A DNA stretch of 64,000 bases from Pseudomonas fluorescens (GCF_002022275.1 NZ_MSDF01000020.1:51628-115627); one strand, 5' to 3'; counted from the first letter of the stretch, positions 1 through 8,431 are shown. The notes: generated by a model not told the origin, from the letters alone. Program-made: numbers and translations.

Positions 1-74
1 TGCAGCACCGCACTGCGCCGCAAACCAGGGCCGCCCGCGCGCAGGGCTTGACCCTCAAGCAGGAGGCTCGCTGA
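1..74 (+). CDS. C-terminal tail of an upstream gene, probably a PepSY-type iron-uptake membrane protein
   Basis: An open frame enters from the left edge and runs about 24 codons to a TGA at 72-74, which shares one base with the ATG of the next gene (TGATG). The visible tail is basic and polar (ends LTLKQEAR) and has no diagnostic motif. The coupling shows it is a real gene end. The PepSY identity is inferred only from context: PepSY proteins commonly precede DUF3325 genes in Pseudomonas iron-uptake clusters. Confidence 0.5.
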   Translation, partial: QHRTAPQTRAARAQGLTLKQEAR

Positions 75-400
75 TGCTCCTCGCGCTGCTGATGTGCTAC
101 GCCGGGTTTTGCGCACTGTGCCTGTCTACCGACCGTCATCATGGCGAGTTGCTGCACAGCAAACCCTCGCCGCGTCGGCGTTTGAGTTTACGGGTGGTGG
201 GCTGGTTGTTGCTGACGCTGGCCATCTGGCCTGCCGTCGCCGCCGCGGGCTGGAGCCAGGGATTGGTGGAGTGGTGCGCTGTGCTGATGCTCAGCGCGCT
301 GCTGTTGGTGTTGCTGTTGCCGTATCGGCCAAGGTTGGCCTTGATTTTGGCGGGCGTCGGCCTGGTCGCCAGCCCTGTTGCGGCCTTCGCCTTATCCTGA
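74..400 (+). CDS. DUF3325-type small membrane protein
   Basis: A 108-residue, very hydrophobic protein with an N-terminal membrane segment (residues 1-17) and two or three more between residues 40 and 107. Size, hydropathy and position fit the DUF3325 proteins that sit in TonB-siderophore uptake clusters of Pseudomonas. Their biochemical role is unknown. The ATG overlaps the stop of the upstream gene by one base, so the two are translationally coupled. An overlapping frame at 94-411 is a shadow. A FecI-type sigma factor follows 7 bp later, supporting a role around iron uptake. Confidence 0.7.
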   Translation: MLLALLMCYAGFCALCLSTDRHHGELLHSKPSPRRRLSLRVVGWLLLTLAIWPAVAAAGWSQGLVEWCAVLMLSALLLVLLLPYRPRLALILAGVGLVASPVAAFALS

Positions 401-407
401 GCTTTTT

Positions 408-986
408 ATGATGATCAGCACCCCACCGGAATCCCAGGACCGCCCGCACGCTGATGCGGCCGGCGGGCGTGCGCATTTCCTGCAGGTGTTTTTGTCCCAG
501 CGTTCGCAGATGGAGGCGCTGGTCAGCCGTCGCGTGGGTTGCCGTGCCACGGCGGCTGACCTGGTACAGGACCTGTTCCTGCGCTTTTGGCGGCGGCCGC
601 TGGTGCAGGTCGAAGAGCTGAGCACCTACTTGCTGCGTTGCGCCGGCAACATCGCCATCGACCATTTGCGCAGCGAAGGCGCGCGGGTGCGCAGCAGCGA
701 AGGCTGGTTGCCGGAGCAGCAAGACAACCAAAGCTCGGAACCACAGGCGGCGCTCGAAGCAGGCAATGATTTGAGGCATGTCGAGGCGGCCTTGCGCAGC
801 TTGCCGGCGCGCACTCGGCAGATTTTCCTGCTCAACCGCATTCACGGGCGCAAGTACGCCGAAATCGCCAAGGCCATGGGCCTGTCCCAAAGCGCCGTGG
901 AAAAACATATGATGCGTGCCCTCGAAGCCTGCAAAGCCAGCCTTCGCGAGCCATCGCCCCCACGCACGCCAGGGAAAGCATCGTGA
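408..986 (+). CDS. FecI-type ECF RNA polymerase sigma factor
   Basis: A 192-residue ECF sigma factor. Sigma-2 lies at about residues 35-90 (LVQDLFLRFW at 52-61) and sigma-4 at about 125-178, with the helix-turn-helix YAEIAKAMGLSQSAVEKHM. The family directs transcription of iron-siderophore receptor genes when released by its FecR partner. The ATG at 408 (or the adjacent 411) is preferred to the TTG at 378, which would overlap the preceding gene. Its stop overlaps the GTG of the FecR gene (GTGA), typical of sigma/anti-sigma pairs. No TonB receptor gene follows, so its target is outside the window or upstream of it. Confidence 0.9.
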   Translation: MMISTPPESQDRPHADAAGGRAHFLQVFLSQRSQMEALVSRRVGCRATAADLVQDLFLRFWRRPLVQVEELSTYLLRCAGNIAIDHLRSEGARVRSSEGWLPEQQDNQSSEPQAALEAGNDLRHVEAALRSLPARTRQIFLLNRIHGRKYAEIAKAMGLSQSAVEKHMMRALEACKASLREPSPPRTPGKAS

Positions 987-1960
987 ACGTCACCCCAACC
1001 CCCGCCCAGGAACAGGCCGCACTCGGCTGGTTGAGCCTGCTGCACGACAGTCCCAGCAGTGGTGATCAGGCCAGGTTCAGCCATTGGCTACGGGCAGACC
1101 CTGCGCACGTCGAGGCTTATTCCCAGGCGCAGGTGTTGTGGGAATTGAGCGAAGTACCGGCGCGCACATTGGCGGATGAAGAGGCGTTGGCCTTGCAGGG
1201 TTACCTCAACGCGATGAACACCTCGAAGCGCTCGCGGAGGGGGCGTTGGTCCAGCGCTTTGGCCGTGGCGGCGTGCTTGCTGGTGATGGTGTCGATGGGC
1301 GCGGGTTGGCAACCGTCGCGATGGGTTGATGATTTTGGCGCCGATTACGTGACCGCGCCGGGCGAGATAAAAACTGTCACCCTGGCTGATCAATCCCACG
1401 TCACTCTGGATGCCGACAGCGCCATCGACGTGGATTTCAGCCGTGGCGAACGGCACATCCGCTTGCGTCGCGGCGCAGGCTTTTTCAGCGTGACCCACAC
1501 CGGTCAGCCCTTCGTGGTGGAGGCGGGCAGCGGTGAAGCGCGCGTGCTGGGCACTCAGTTCGAGGTGCGCCTGCAACCGGCGGGTGCTCAAGTGACTGTG
1601 TTGTCTGGTCGGGTCGGCGTGACGCCGTCCGACATAGGCCAACAGCAAATTCTGACGGCAGGCCAGCAAGTGGCCTATGCCGAAGGCGTGGCCGACACCC
1701 TGCACCCGGTCGACAGCGAATCACGTTTGGCTTGGCGCGACGGCTGGCTCAATTACTACAAGGCGCCGCTGGCGGATGTGGTCAAGGATCTGGGTCGTTA
1801 CTACCCTGGCCGAATCTTCGTGCTGAACGACGAGATGGGCGCCAAGCGCGTCAGTGGCAGCTTTCCGAGCAAAGACCCGCAGGCGGTGTTGAATGCCTTG
1901 CAAGCCGTGCTCGGTTTTGAACAGCACAGCGTGCTTGGCCGGGTGATTGTGTTGCGTTAG
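983..1960 (+). CDS. FecR-family anti-sigma regulator
   Basis: A 325-residue inner-membrane signal transducer. The N-terminal DUF4880-like domain (residues 10-55, with WLSLLHDSPSSGDQARFSHW) binds the sigma factor in the cytoplasm. One membrane helix lies at about 90-109. The periplasmic FecR domain covers about 120-215, and a C-terminal DUF4974-like segment (about 250-322) would contact the signalling domain of a TonB receptor. The GTG start overlaps the sigma-factor stop by 4 bp. Downstream there is only a REPIN and a convergent glutaredoxin gene; the usual receptor gene is not adjacent. Confidence 0.9.
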   Translation: MNVTPTPAQEQAALGWLSLLHDSPSSGDQARFSHWLRADPAHVEAYSQAQVLWELSEVPARTLADEEALALQGYLNAMNTSKRSRRGRWSSALAVAACLLVMVSMGAGWQPSRWVDDFGADYVTAPGEIKTVTLADQSHVTLDADSAIDVDFSRGERHIRLRRGAGFFSVTHTGQPFVVEAGSGEARVLGTQFEVRLQPAGAQVTVLSGRVGVTPSDIGQQQILTAGQQVAYAEGVADTLHPVDSESRLAWRDGWLNYYKAPLADVVKDLGRYYPGRIFVLNDEMGAKRVSGSFPSKDPQAVLNALQAVLGFEQHSVLGRVIVLR

Positions 1961-1970
1961 GAGTGCTGAA

Positions 1971-2057
1971 TGTGGGAGCTGGCTTGCCTGCGATAGCATC
2001 ACTGCGGTATGTCTGACACACAGAGGTGTCAGCATCGCAGGCAAGCCAGCTCCCACA
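1971..2057. repeat. REPIN, GTGGGAGCTGGCTTGC type
   Basis: Two inverted 24-bp arms (1971-1994 and 2034-2057, TGTGGGAGCTGGCTTGCC core) enclose a 39-bp loop. It fills the gap between the convergent fecR-like and glutaredoxin genes, where the hairpin could act as a transcription barrier. The same arm sequence recurs at least six more times in the window. Confidence 0.9.
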
Positions 2058-2082
2058 CAAGCCCGATTCCACAAGGTTTGGG

Positions 2083-2433
2083 TTACTTCAGGGCGGCCAT
2101 GATCGCATCGGGGTTGTAGTCGCGGATCAACGTGCCGTTCACGTCCACAAACGGAATCCCGCCGCCGCCCAGCGCCTCATACGCCTTGCGCGCCTGGGCG
2201 TCCTTCTCGATATCCAGCGCCTGGTACGGAATACCTTTCTGGTCCAAAAAACGGCGGATCTGCTTGCAGTAGCCGCACCACTCGGTGGAGTAAAGCGTCA
2301 CGCGCGCCGAAGCGCGCACCTGCTCTGAAACCACCTGCGAAGGGTTGAACAGCCGCTCGATCTTGCCCCAGTTCTGGAAAACCACCACGACCAGTAACAC
2401 CAGCAGAACTTTCTTGAGGACGCCGCCGAGCAT
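2083..2433 (-). CDS. Membrane-anchored glutaredoxin-like protein
   Basis: A 116-residue protein with an N-terminal membrane anchor (about residues 5-20) followed by a glutaredoxin fold. The dithiol active site is WCGYC (C53, C56), and the cis-proline loop reads GGIPFVDVNG (P94). It probably reduces disulfides or glutathione mixed disulfides at the membrane surface; orientation cannot be decided from sequence. The ATG overlaps the stop of the upstream yejK gene by one base, so the two are translationally coupled. Confidence 0.85.
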   Translation of the reverse strand: MLGGVLKKVLLVLLVVVVFQNWGKIERLFNPSQVVSEQVRASARVTLYSTEWCGYCKQIRRFLDQKGIPYQALDIEKDAQARKAYEALGGGGIPFVDVNGTLIRDYNPDAIMAALK

Positions 2434-3437
2434 CAGTTACGGCGCTTGAGCTGGTCGGTCAGTTGAGTCGGCAGGCCCTTGATGATCAAGGTGCCGGCAG
2501 CTTCGTCGTACTCGATCTTGTCGCCCAGCAGGTGCGCTTCAAAGCTGATCGACAGGCCTTCGGCGCGGCCGGTGAAGCGGCGGAACTGGTTGAGGGTGCG
2601 TTTATCCGCCGGGATTTCAGGCGACAGGCCGTAGTCCTTGTTGCGGATATGGTCGTAGAACGCTTTTGGTCGATCTTCATCGATTAACCCCGAGAGTTCT
2701 TCCAGGCCCATCGGCTCGCCGAGCTTGGCCTGGCTGCTGGCGTAGTCCACCAGGGTTTTGGTTTTTTCGCGGGCGGATTCGTCCGGCAGGTCTTCGCTTT
2801 CCACGAAGTCGCTGAACGCCTTGAGCAGGGTGCGAGTTTCGCCCGGGCCGTCGACGCCTTCCTGGCAGCCGATAAAGTCGCGGAAGTATTCCGAGACCTT
2901 CTTGCCATTCTTGCCTTTGATAAACGAAATGTACTGCTTGGACTGCTTGTTGTTCTGCCACTCGGAGATATTGACCCGCGCGGCCAGGTGCAATTGGCCC
3001 AGGTCCAGGTGGCGCGATGGGGTCACGTCCAGCTCGTCGGTCACCGCCACGCCTTCGCTGTGGTGCAGCAGGGCGATGGCCAGGTAATCGGTCATGCCTT
3101 GCTGGTAGTGGGCAAACAGCACGTGGCCGCCGGTGGAGAGGTTGGATTCTTCCATCAGCTTCTGCAGATGTTCCACCGCAGTGCGGCTGAAGGTGGTGAA
3201 GTCCTGGCCGCCGTCGAAATACTCCTTCAACCAGCCGCTGAACGGGTGCGCGCCGGACTCGGCATGGAAGAAACCCCAGGCCTTGCCCTGTTTAGCGTTA
3301 TAGCTCTCGTTGAGGTCGGCAAGCATGTTCTCGATGGCGGCGGATTCGGACAGCTCCGAGTCGCGGGCGTGGAGAACTGCAGGGGTGCCGTCGGGTTTTT
3401 TGTCGATCAGGTGGACGATGCAATGACGGATCGGCAT
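2433..3437 (-). CDS. yejK: Nucleoid-associated protein YejK/NdpA
   Basis: A 334-residue protein, matching the usual length of about 335. It begins MPIRHCIVHLIDKKPDG, the family-typical start. An in-frame extension to 3512 adds 25 residues that look like translated leader and is not used. YejK binds DNA and associates with the nucleoid; a 37-kDa nucleoid-associated form was described in E. coli. It lies divergent from hupN, another nucleoid protein, and is coupled to the glutaredoxin gene downstream. The ndpA-hupN-rlmF-valS order is familiar from other Pseudomonas. Confidence 0.92.
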   Translation of the reverse strand: MPIRHCIVHLIDKKPDGTPAVLHARDSELSESAAIENMLADLNESYNAKQGKAWGFFHAESGAHPFSGWLKEYFDGGQDFTTFSRTAVEHLQKLMEESNLSTGGHVLFAHYQQGMTDYLAIALLHHSEGVAVTDELDVTPSRHLDLGQLHLAARVNISEWQNNKQSKQYISFIKGKNGKKVSEYFRDFIGCQEGVDGPGETRTLLKAFSDFVESEDLPDESAREKTKTLVDYASSQAKLGEPMGLEELSGLIDEDRPKAFYDHIRNKDYGLSPEIPADKRTLNQFRRFTGRAEGLSISFEAHLLGDKIEYDEAAGTLIIKGLPTQLTDQLKRRN

Positions 3438-3719
3438 AGGCTTCTCGGCTGGTTGAAGGGGAGCGGTTGGCCTCCCCGAAAAGTCGCCCAGTGTACCGCA
3501 CCCGTTGGCCAAGACACGCCTGGAAGGGTGTTTTGGGCGACCTCCGACGGCCTATATGCCTTTTTTTCACGGTTTAGAGCGATAAAGCTGACCAAATGGC
3601 TAGGTAGAAGCGGATATTTCCCCGTCTCTGTGCTAGTTTTGCCCCGTCTTACGCCAAGTCTCGGCGTTAAGCGTGCATTCAGCATCTGTCAGGTCGAACC
3701 AATCCCCGATTCAAGTATC

Positions 3720-3744
3720 TATAACCCCGATCTCCGTGGTTATA
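3720..3744. promoter_or_regulatory. Inverted repeat TATAACC-N11-GGTTATA, candidate operator
   Basis: Two perfect 7-bp arms (3720-3726 and 3738-3744) separated by 11 bp form a two-fold symmetric site of the spacing used by dimeric helix-turn-helix regulators. It lies about 40 bp upstream of the proposed hupN -35. The regulator is not identified. Confidence 0.4.
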
Positions 3745-3781
3745 GCCGGGGGTGCCAGGCCATGATGGTCGGGCTCGACGG

Positions 3782-3810
3782 CTGACACTGCACTCTGCAA
3801 TCCATATGAA
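3782..3810 (+). promoter_or_regulatory. Candidate sigma-70 promoter of hupN
   Basis: A -35 CTGACA at 3782-3787 and a -10 TATGAA at 3805-3810 are separated by 17 bp. This would give a short leader with the AAGGA ribosome-binding site (3821-3825) before the ATG at 3834. Confidence 0.45.
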
Positions 3811-3833
3811 TTTGATAGGGAAGGAACACCACA

Positions 3834-4115
3834 ATGGCTATTACTAAAGACCAACTGATCGCTGACCTGGCTGAAGCAGTAGACGCACCGAAGACCACCG
3901 TGCGCGCTCTGCTGGACCAACTGAGCCAGATCGTTGCTGATCAGCTGGAAAACGGCGGCGAAATCACTCTGCCAGGCGTTGGCAAACTGAAAGTGACCGA
4001 GCGTCCTGCCCGTACTGGCCGTAACCCTTCGACTGGCGCTGCCATCGAAATCGCTGCCAAGAAAGTTATCAAGCTGGTTGTGGCCAAAGGCCTGACCGAC
4101 GCTGTTAACAAGTAA
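3834..4115 (+). CDS. hupN: HU-family DNA-binding protein (HupN type)
   Basis: A 93-residue HU-like histone protein with the typical beta-arm tip GRNPSTG at about residues 61-67 and a C-terminal helix ending DAVNK. HU dimers bend DNA and organise the nucleoid. Pseudomonads carry three HU paralogues; the location next to ndpA and upstream of rlmF/valS matches hupN rather than hupA or hupB. A strong ribosome-binding site (GGAAGGAA, 3819-3826) and an immediate terminator suggest a highly expressed single-gene unit. Confidence 0.85.
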   Translation: MAITKDQLIADLAEAVDAPKTTVRALLDQLSQIVADQLENGGEITLPGVGKLKVTERPARTGRNPSTGAAIEIAAKKVIKLVVAKGLTDAVNK

Positions 4116-4128
4116 GACGCAGCAAAAA

Positions 4129-4166
4129 AAACCGTGCCTCGGAGCGATCCGGGCACGGTTTTTTGT
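4129..4166 (+). terminator. Rho-independent terminator of hupN
   Basis: The stem AAACCGTGCC/GGCACGGTTT (4129-4138 with 4152-4161), with an inner CGGA-GCGA-TCCG extension, is followed by a T run. An A run precedes it, so it may also work on the opposite strand. Confidence 0.85.
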
Positions 4167-4182
4167 TGCCTGCGATTTGAAC

Positions 4183-4294
4183 TGTGGCGAGGGAGCTTGC
4201 TGTGGCGAGGGAGCTTGCTCCCGTTCGACAGCGAAGCTGGAGCCGGCTTTTGGGGCCGCTACGCAGCCCAGCGGGAGCAAGCTCCCTCGCCACA
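4183..4294. repeat. REPIN, TGTGGCGAGGGAGCTTGC type, with one arm duplicated
   Basis: The 18-bp arm TGTGGCGAGGGAGCTTGC occurs twice in direct tandem (4183-4200 and 4201-4218). Its inverted partner is at 4277-4294. The loop carries the GGGGCCGCTACGCAGCCCAG element also seen in the other members of this subfamily. It lies between the hupN terminator and the convergent rlmF gene. Confidence 0.85.
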
Positions 4295-4309
4295 AAAGCT
4301 CGCTCCAGA

Positions 4310-5329
4310 TTAGTCGCGAACCCAGCGCTGGCGCCAGATCTGCTGTTCGTTCTTGGTCTGGAACGTCCAGGCGACAAAACGGCTTTGCTTCTGCCCCTGG
4401 GACATCTCCACCACCTGGCTTTCCAGCACGCCGGCTTTTTTCAGGGCTGTCTCAATCGCGGGCAGGTTCGACGCTTTTGACACCAGGGTGCTGAACCACA
4501 ACACCTTGTGGGCAAAATGCGCGCTCTCGGCGATCAACTGCGTTACAAACCGCGCTTCGCCGCCTTCGCACCACAATTCGGCCGATTGGCCACCGAAGTT
4601 CAGCACCGGCAACTTGCGTTTCGGGTCTGCCCGGCCCAAGGCCCGCCACTTGCGCTCGCTGCCCTTGGTGGCTTCGTCCATGGACGCGTGGAACGGCGGG
4701 TTGCACATGGTCAGGTCAAAACGCTCACCCGGCTCCAGCAAGCTCAGCAAGATCTGCTTGGGGTTGGTTTGCTGGCGCAGTTGAATGACCTTGCTCAGGT
4801 CGTTGGACTGCACGATGGCCTTGGCGGCGGCCACGGCGATCGGGTCGACCTCCGAGCCGAGGAAGTTCCAGCGGTACTCCATATAGCCAATCAGCGGGTA
4901 GACGCAGTTGGCGCCCATGCCGATGTCCAGCACCTTGACGATCGAGCCACGCGGGATCTTGCCGTCGTTGGTACTGGCCAGCAGGTCGGCGAGGAAGTGT
5001 ACGTAGTCCGCGCGCCCCGGCACTGGCGGGCACAGGTAGTCCGCCGGAATGTCCCAATGCTGGATGCCATAGAACGACTTGAGCAACGCCCGGTTGAATA
5101 CCCGCACCGCATCGGGGCTGGCGAAGTCGATGCTTTCCTTGCCATAAGGGTTGATGATCACGAATTTCGCCAGTTCCGGCGTGGTCTTGATCAGCGCCGG
5201 GAAGTCGTAACGGCCCGTGTGACGGTTGCGCGGGTGCAGGGTAGCTTCCTTGCGCGGCACCACGGGCTTGGCCGGGGTGGCGGTTTTAGGCTTCTTGCGC
5301 GGAGGTTTTGGCGTGCTGGGGGCGGTCAT
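4310..5329 (-). CDS. rlmF: 23S rRNA (adenine1618-N6)-methyltransferase RlmF
   Basis: A 339-residue SAM-dependent methyltransferase. After a basic, low-complexity N-terminus (residues 1-30, rich in K and P) comes the family sequence HPRNRHTGRYDFPAL. The SAM-binding motif is VLDIGMGANCVYP (132-145) and the catalytic NPPF lies at 210-213, diagnostic for N6-adenine methylation. RlmF modifies A1618 of 23S rRNA. The gene stands alone between two REPINs, convergent with hupN. Confidence 0.93.
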   Translation of the reverse strand: MTAPSTPKPPRKKPKTATPAKPVVPRKEATLHPRNRHTGRYDFPALIKTTPELAKFVIINPYGKESIDFASPDAVRVFNRALLKSFYGIQHWDIPADYLCPPVPGRADYVHFLADLLASTNDGKIPRGSIVKVLDIGMGANCVYPLIGYMEYRWNFLGSEVDPIAVAAAKAIVQSNDLSKVIQLRQQTNPKQILLSLLEPGERFDLTMCNPPFHASMDEATKGSERKWRALGRADPKRKLPVLNFGGQSAELWCEGGEARFVTQLIAESAHFAHKVLWFSTLVSKASNLPAIETALKKAGVLESQVVEMSQGQKQSRFVAWTFQTKNEQQIWRQRWVRD

Positions 5330-5394
5330 GATGATTCTGGTGTTGGCTCAAAGTGGTGGGCATTGTCACACATCCTGAGCACAACTCGCTTAAA

Positions 5395-5521
5395 TGTGGG
5401 AGCTGGCTGGTTGTGGCGAGGGAGCTTGCTCCCGCTGGAGTGCGCAGCGCTCCTGTTTTTTGGGGCCGCTGCGCAGCCCAGCGGGAGCAAGCTCCCTCGC
5501 CACAAAAGCCCAGCTCCCACA
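5395..5521. repeat. Chimeric nested REPIN (two subfamilies)
   Basis: The outer inverted arms (TGTGGGAGCTGGCT from 5395 and its complement ending at 5521) belong to the GTGGGAGCTGGC subfamily. Nested inside is a complete REPIN of the TGTGGCGAGGGAGC subfamily (5412 to about 5505). One element appears to have inserted into the other. Confidence 0.85.
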
Positions 5522-5541
5522 TTGATCGGGTTTTCACGGCC

Positions 5542-5570
5542 AAAAAAAGAGACCCGAAGGTCTCTTTTCT
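5542..5570 (-). terminator. Rho-independent terminator of valS
   Basis: Read on the minus strand, a 7-bp stem AGAGACC/GGTCTCT is closed by a TTCG tetraloop and followed by seven T residues. It lies 15 bp after the valS stop. Confidence 0.9.
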
Positions 5571-5584
5571 ACACAGATTGCAGC

Positions 5585-8431
5585 TTAGAGGCTGGAAATC
5601 CGCGCATGTTGCTCCGCCAGCTTGCCCAGGGCCTGTTCGGCCTCGGCCAGTTTGGCGCGTTCCTTGTCGATCACTTCAGCCGGCGCCTTGTCGACGAAGG
5701 CGGCGTTGGACAACTTGCCGCCCACGCGCTGCACTTCGCCTTGCAGGCGGGCAATTTCCTTGTCGAGGCGGGCCAGTTCAGCGCCCTTGTCGATCAGGCC
5801 AGCCATCGGCACCAGCACTTCCATTTCGCCCACCAGCGCGGTCGCCGACAGCGGCGCATCTGCGCCAGCGGCCAGCACGGTGATGGACTCCAGCTTCGCC
5901 AGCTTCTTGAGCAGCGCATCGTTCTCGGTGAGACGACGCTGATCTTCGGCGCTGGCGTTCTTCACGAACACCGCCAACGGCTTGCCTGGCCCGATGTTCA
6001 TCTCGGCACGGATGTTACGTGTGCCCATCATCAGGGTTTTGAGCCATTCGATATCGCTTTCGGCGGCCTCATCAATGCGCGTTTCGTTGGCCACTGGCCA
6101 AGGTTGCAGCATGATGGTCTTGCCTTCGATACCGGCCAGCGGCGCCAGGCGCTGCCAGATTTCTTCCGTGATGAACGGCATGAACGGATGCGCCAGGCGC
6201 AACGCCACTTCCAATACGCGCACCAGCGTGCGACGGGTGCCGCGCTGGCGTTCGATCGGCGAGTTTTCGTCCCACAGCACAGGCTTGGACAGTTCCAGGT
6301 ACCAGTCGCAGTACTGGTTCCAGATGAACTCGTACAAGGCTTGTGCGGCCAGGTCGAAACGGAACTGGTCGAGTTGGCGGGTCACTTCAGCTTCAGTGCG
6401 CTGCAGCTGCGAGATGATCCAGCGGTCAGCCAGGCTCAGCTCGTAGGCTTCGCCGTTCTGGCCGCAGTCTTCGCCTTTGTCGAGCACGTAGCGCGCGGCG
6501 TTCCAGATTTTGTTGCAGAAGTTGCGATAGCCTTCGACGCGGCCCATGTCGAACTTGATGTCGCGACCGGTAGATGCCAGCGAACAGAAGGTGAAACGCA
6601 GGGCGTCGGTGCCGTAGCTGGCGATGCCGTCGGCGAACTCGTCGCGGGTCTGCTTCTCGATCTTCTTGGCCAGTTTCGGCTGCATCAGGCCCGAGGTGCG
6701 TTTCTGCACCAGGGTTTCCAGGTCGATGCCGTCGATAATGTCCAGCGGGTCCAGGACGTTGCCTTTGGACTTGGACATCTTCTGGCCCTGGCCATCGCGC
6801 ACCAGGCCGTGCACGTACACGGTCTTGAACGGCACTTGCGGCGTGCCGTCTTCGTTCTTCACCAAGTGCATGGTGAGCATGATCATCCGGGCAACCCAGA
6901 AGAAAATGATGTCGAAGCCGGTCACCAGCACGTCGGTGGAGTGGAATTTCTTCAGGAATTCGGTCTGTTGCGGCCAGCCGAGTGTGGAGAATGTCCACAG
7001 GCCCGAGCTGAACCAGGTGTCCAGTACGTCGTTGTCCTGTTGCAGCGCCACGTCCGGGCCGAGGTTGTGCTTGGCACGCACTTCGGCTTCGTCGCGGCCT
7101 ACGTAGACCTTGCCCGACTCGTCGTACCAGGCCGGAATGCGGTGGCCCCACCACAGTTGACGGCTGATGCACCAGTCCTGGATGTCACGCATCCACGAGA
7201 AGTACATGTTTTCGTACTGTTTTGGCACGAACGCGATGCGGCCATCTTCCACGGCGGCAATCGCAGGCTCGGCCAGCGGCTTGGTGGACACGTACCATTG
7301 GTCGGTCAGCCAAGGCTCGATGATGGTGCCGGAACGGTCGCCCTTCGGCACTTTCAGGCCGTGATCGTCAACGCTCACCAACAAACCGGCAGCGTCGAAG
7401 GCGGCAACGATCTGCTTGCGCGCTTCAAAACGGTCGAGGCCGGCGAACTCAGCCGGGATCTTGCCGTCGATGCTCTCGTTCAGCGTGCCATCCAGGTTAA
7501 ACACCTGGCAGGCTGGCAGCACGGCGGCGTTTTTGTCGAAGATGTTCAGCAGCGGCAGGTTGTGACGTTTGCCGACTTCATAGTCGTTGAAATCGTGAGC
7601 CGGGGTGATTTTCACGCAGCCGGTGCCGAATTCAGGGTCGCAGTAGTCGTCCGCGATAATCGGGATGCGACGGCCGACCAAAGGCAGTTCGACGAATTTG
7701 CCGATCAATGCCTTGTAGCGCTCGTCTTCCGGGTTTACGGCCACGGCGGCGTCGCCGAGCATGGTTTCCGGACGGGTGGTGGCGACGATCAGGTAGTCGT
7801 TGCCTTCAGCGGTCTTGGCGCCGTCGGCCAGCGGGTACTTGAGGTTCCACAGGAAGCCTTTCTCGTCGTGGTTTTCCACTTCAAGGTCGGAAATCGCCGT
7901 GTGCAGTTTGGTGTCCCAATTGACCAGGCGCTTGCCGCGGTAGATCAAGCCGTCTTCGTGCAGGCGCACAAACGCTTCTTTTACGGCTTCGGACAGGCCG
8001 TCGTCCATGGTGAAGCGCTCGCGGCTCCAGTCGACGGACGAACCCAGGCGACGGATCTGACGGCTGATATTGCCGCCGGACTGGTCTTTCCATTCCCAGA
8101 TCTTTTCCAGGAATTTTTCGCGACCGAGGTCGTGCCGGTTCTGGCCGGTGGCTTCCAGCTGGCGTTCCACCAGCATCTGGGTGGCGATACCGGCGTGGTC
8201 GGTGCCCGGTTGCCACAGGGTGTTGCGGCCCTGCATGCGGCGGAAACGGATCAACGCATCCATGATTGCATTGTTGAAGCCATGGCCCATGTGCAGGCTG
8301 CCAGTGACGTTCGGTGGCGGAATCATGATGGTGTAGGCATCGCCCGCGCCTTGCGGGGCGAAATAATTCTCGGATTCCCAGGTCTGGTACCAGGAAGTTT
8401 CGATAGCGTGCGGCTGGTAGGTCTTATCCAT
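5585..8431 (-). CDS. valS: Valyl-tRNA synthetase
   Basis: A 948-residue class Ia synthetase that charges tRNA-Val and edits mischarged threonine. The HIGH-type motif PPPNVTGSLHMGH is at about 38-50 and KMSKS at about 551-555. The C-terminal coiled-coil arm (ARLDKEIARLQGEV) is present. The ATG at 8431 gives MDKTYQPHAIETSW, matching the E. coli start; an in-frame ATG eight codons upstream is not used. A UUCG-loop terminator follows. In many Pseudomonas valS follows holC and pepA, as here. Confidence 0.97.
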   Translation of the reverse strand: MDKTYQPHAIETSWYQTWESENYFAPQGAGDAYTIMIPPPNVTGSLHMGHGFNNAIMDALIRFRRMQGRNTLWQPGTDHAGIATQMLVERQLEATGQNRHDLGREKFLEKIWEWKDQSGGNISRQIRRLGSSVDWSRERFTMDDGLSEAVKEAFVRLHEDGLIYRGKRLVNWDTKLHTAISDLEVENHDEKGFLWNLKYPLADGAKTAEGNDYLIVATTRPETMLGDAAVAVNPEDERYKALIGKFVELPLVGRRIPIIADDYCDPEFGTGCVKITPAHDFNDYEVGKRHNLPLLNIFDKNAAVLPACQVFNLDGTLNESIDGKIPAEFAGLDRFEARKQIVAAFDAAGLLVSVDDHGLKVPKGDRSGTIIEPWLTDQWYVSTKPLAEPAIAAVEDGRIAFVPKQYENMYFSWMRDIQDWCISRQLWWGHRIPAWYDESGKVYVGRDEAEVRAKHNLGPDVALQQDNDVLDTWFSSGLWTFSTLGWPQQTEFLKKFHSTDVLVTGFDIIFFWVARMIMLTMHLVKNEDGTPQVPFKTVYVHGLVRDGQGQKMSKSKGNVLDPLDIIDGIDLETLVQKRTSGLMQPKLAKKIEKQTRDEFADGIASYGTDALRFTFCSLASTGRDIKFDMGRVEGYRNFCNKIWNAARYVLDKGEDCGQNGEAYELSLADRWIISQLQRTEAEVTRQLDQFRFDLAAQALYEFIWNQYCDWYLELSKPVLWDENSPIERQRGTRRTLVRVLEVALRLAHPFMPFITEEIWQRLAPLAGIEGKTIMLQPWPVANETRIDEAAESDIEWLKTLMMGTRNIRAEMNIGPGKPLAVFVKNASAEDQRRLTENDALLKKLAKLESITVLAAGADAPLSATALVGEMEVLVPMAGLIDKGAELARLDKEIARLQGEVQRVGGKLSNAAFVDKAPAEVIDKERAKLAEAEQALGKLAEQHARISSL

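Larger units (their letters stand above)
3438..3833. other. Divergent intergenic region yejK-hupN (396 bp)
   Basis: No gene of credible size is seen here. The region holds the hupN promoter and ribosome-binding site near its right end, a perfect 7-bp inverted repeat at 3720-3744, and a shorter imperfect dyad around 3651-3667 (ACGCC/GGCGT). The half nearest yejK shows nothing I can name. Confidence 0.7.
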
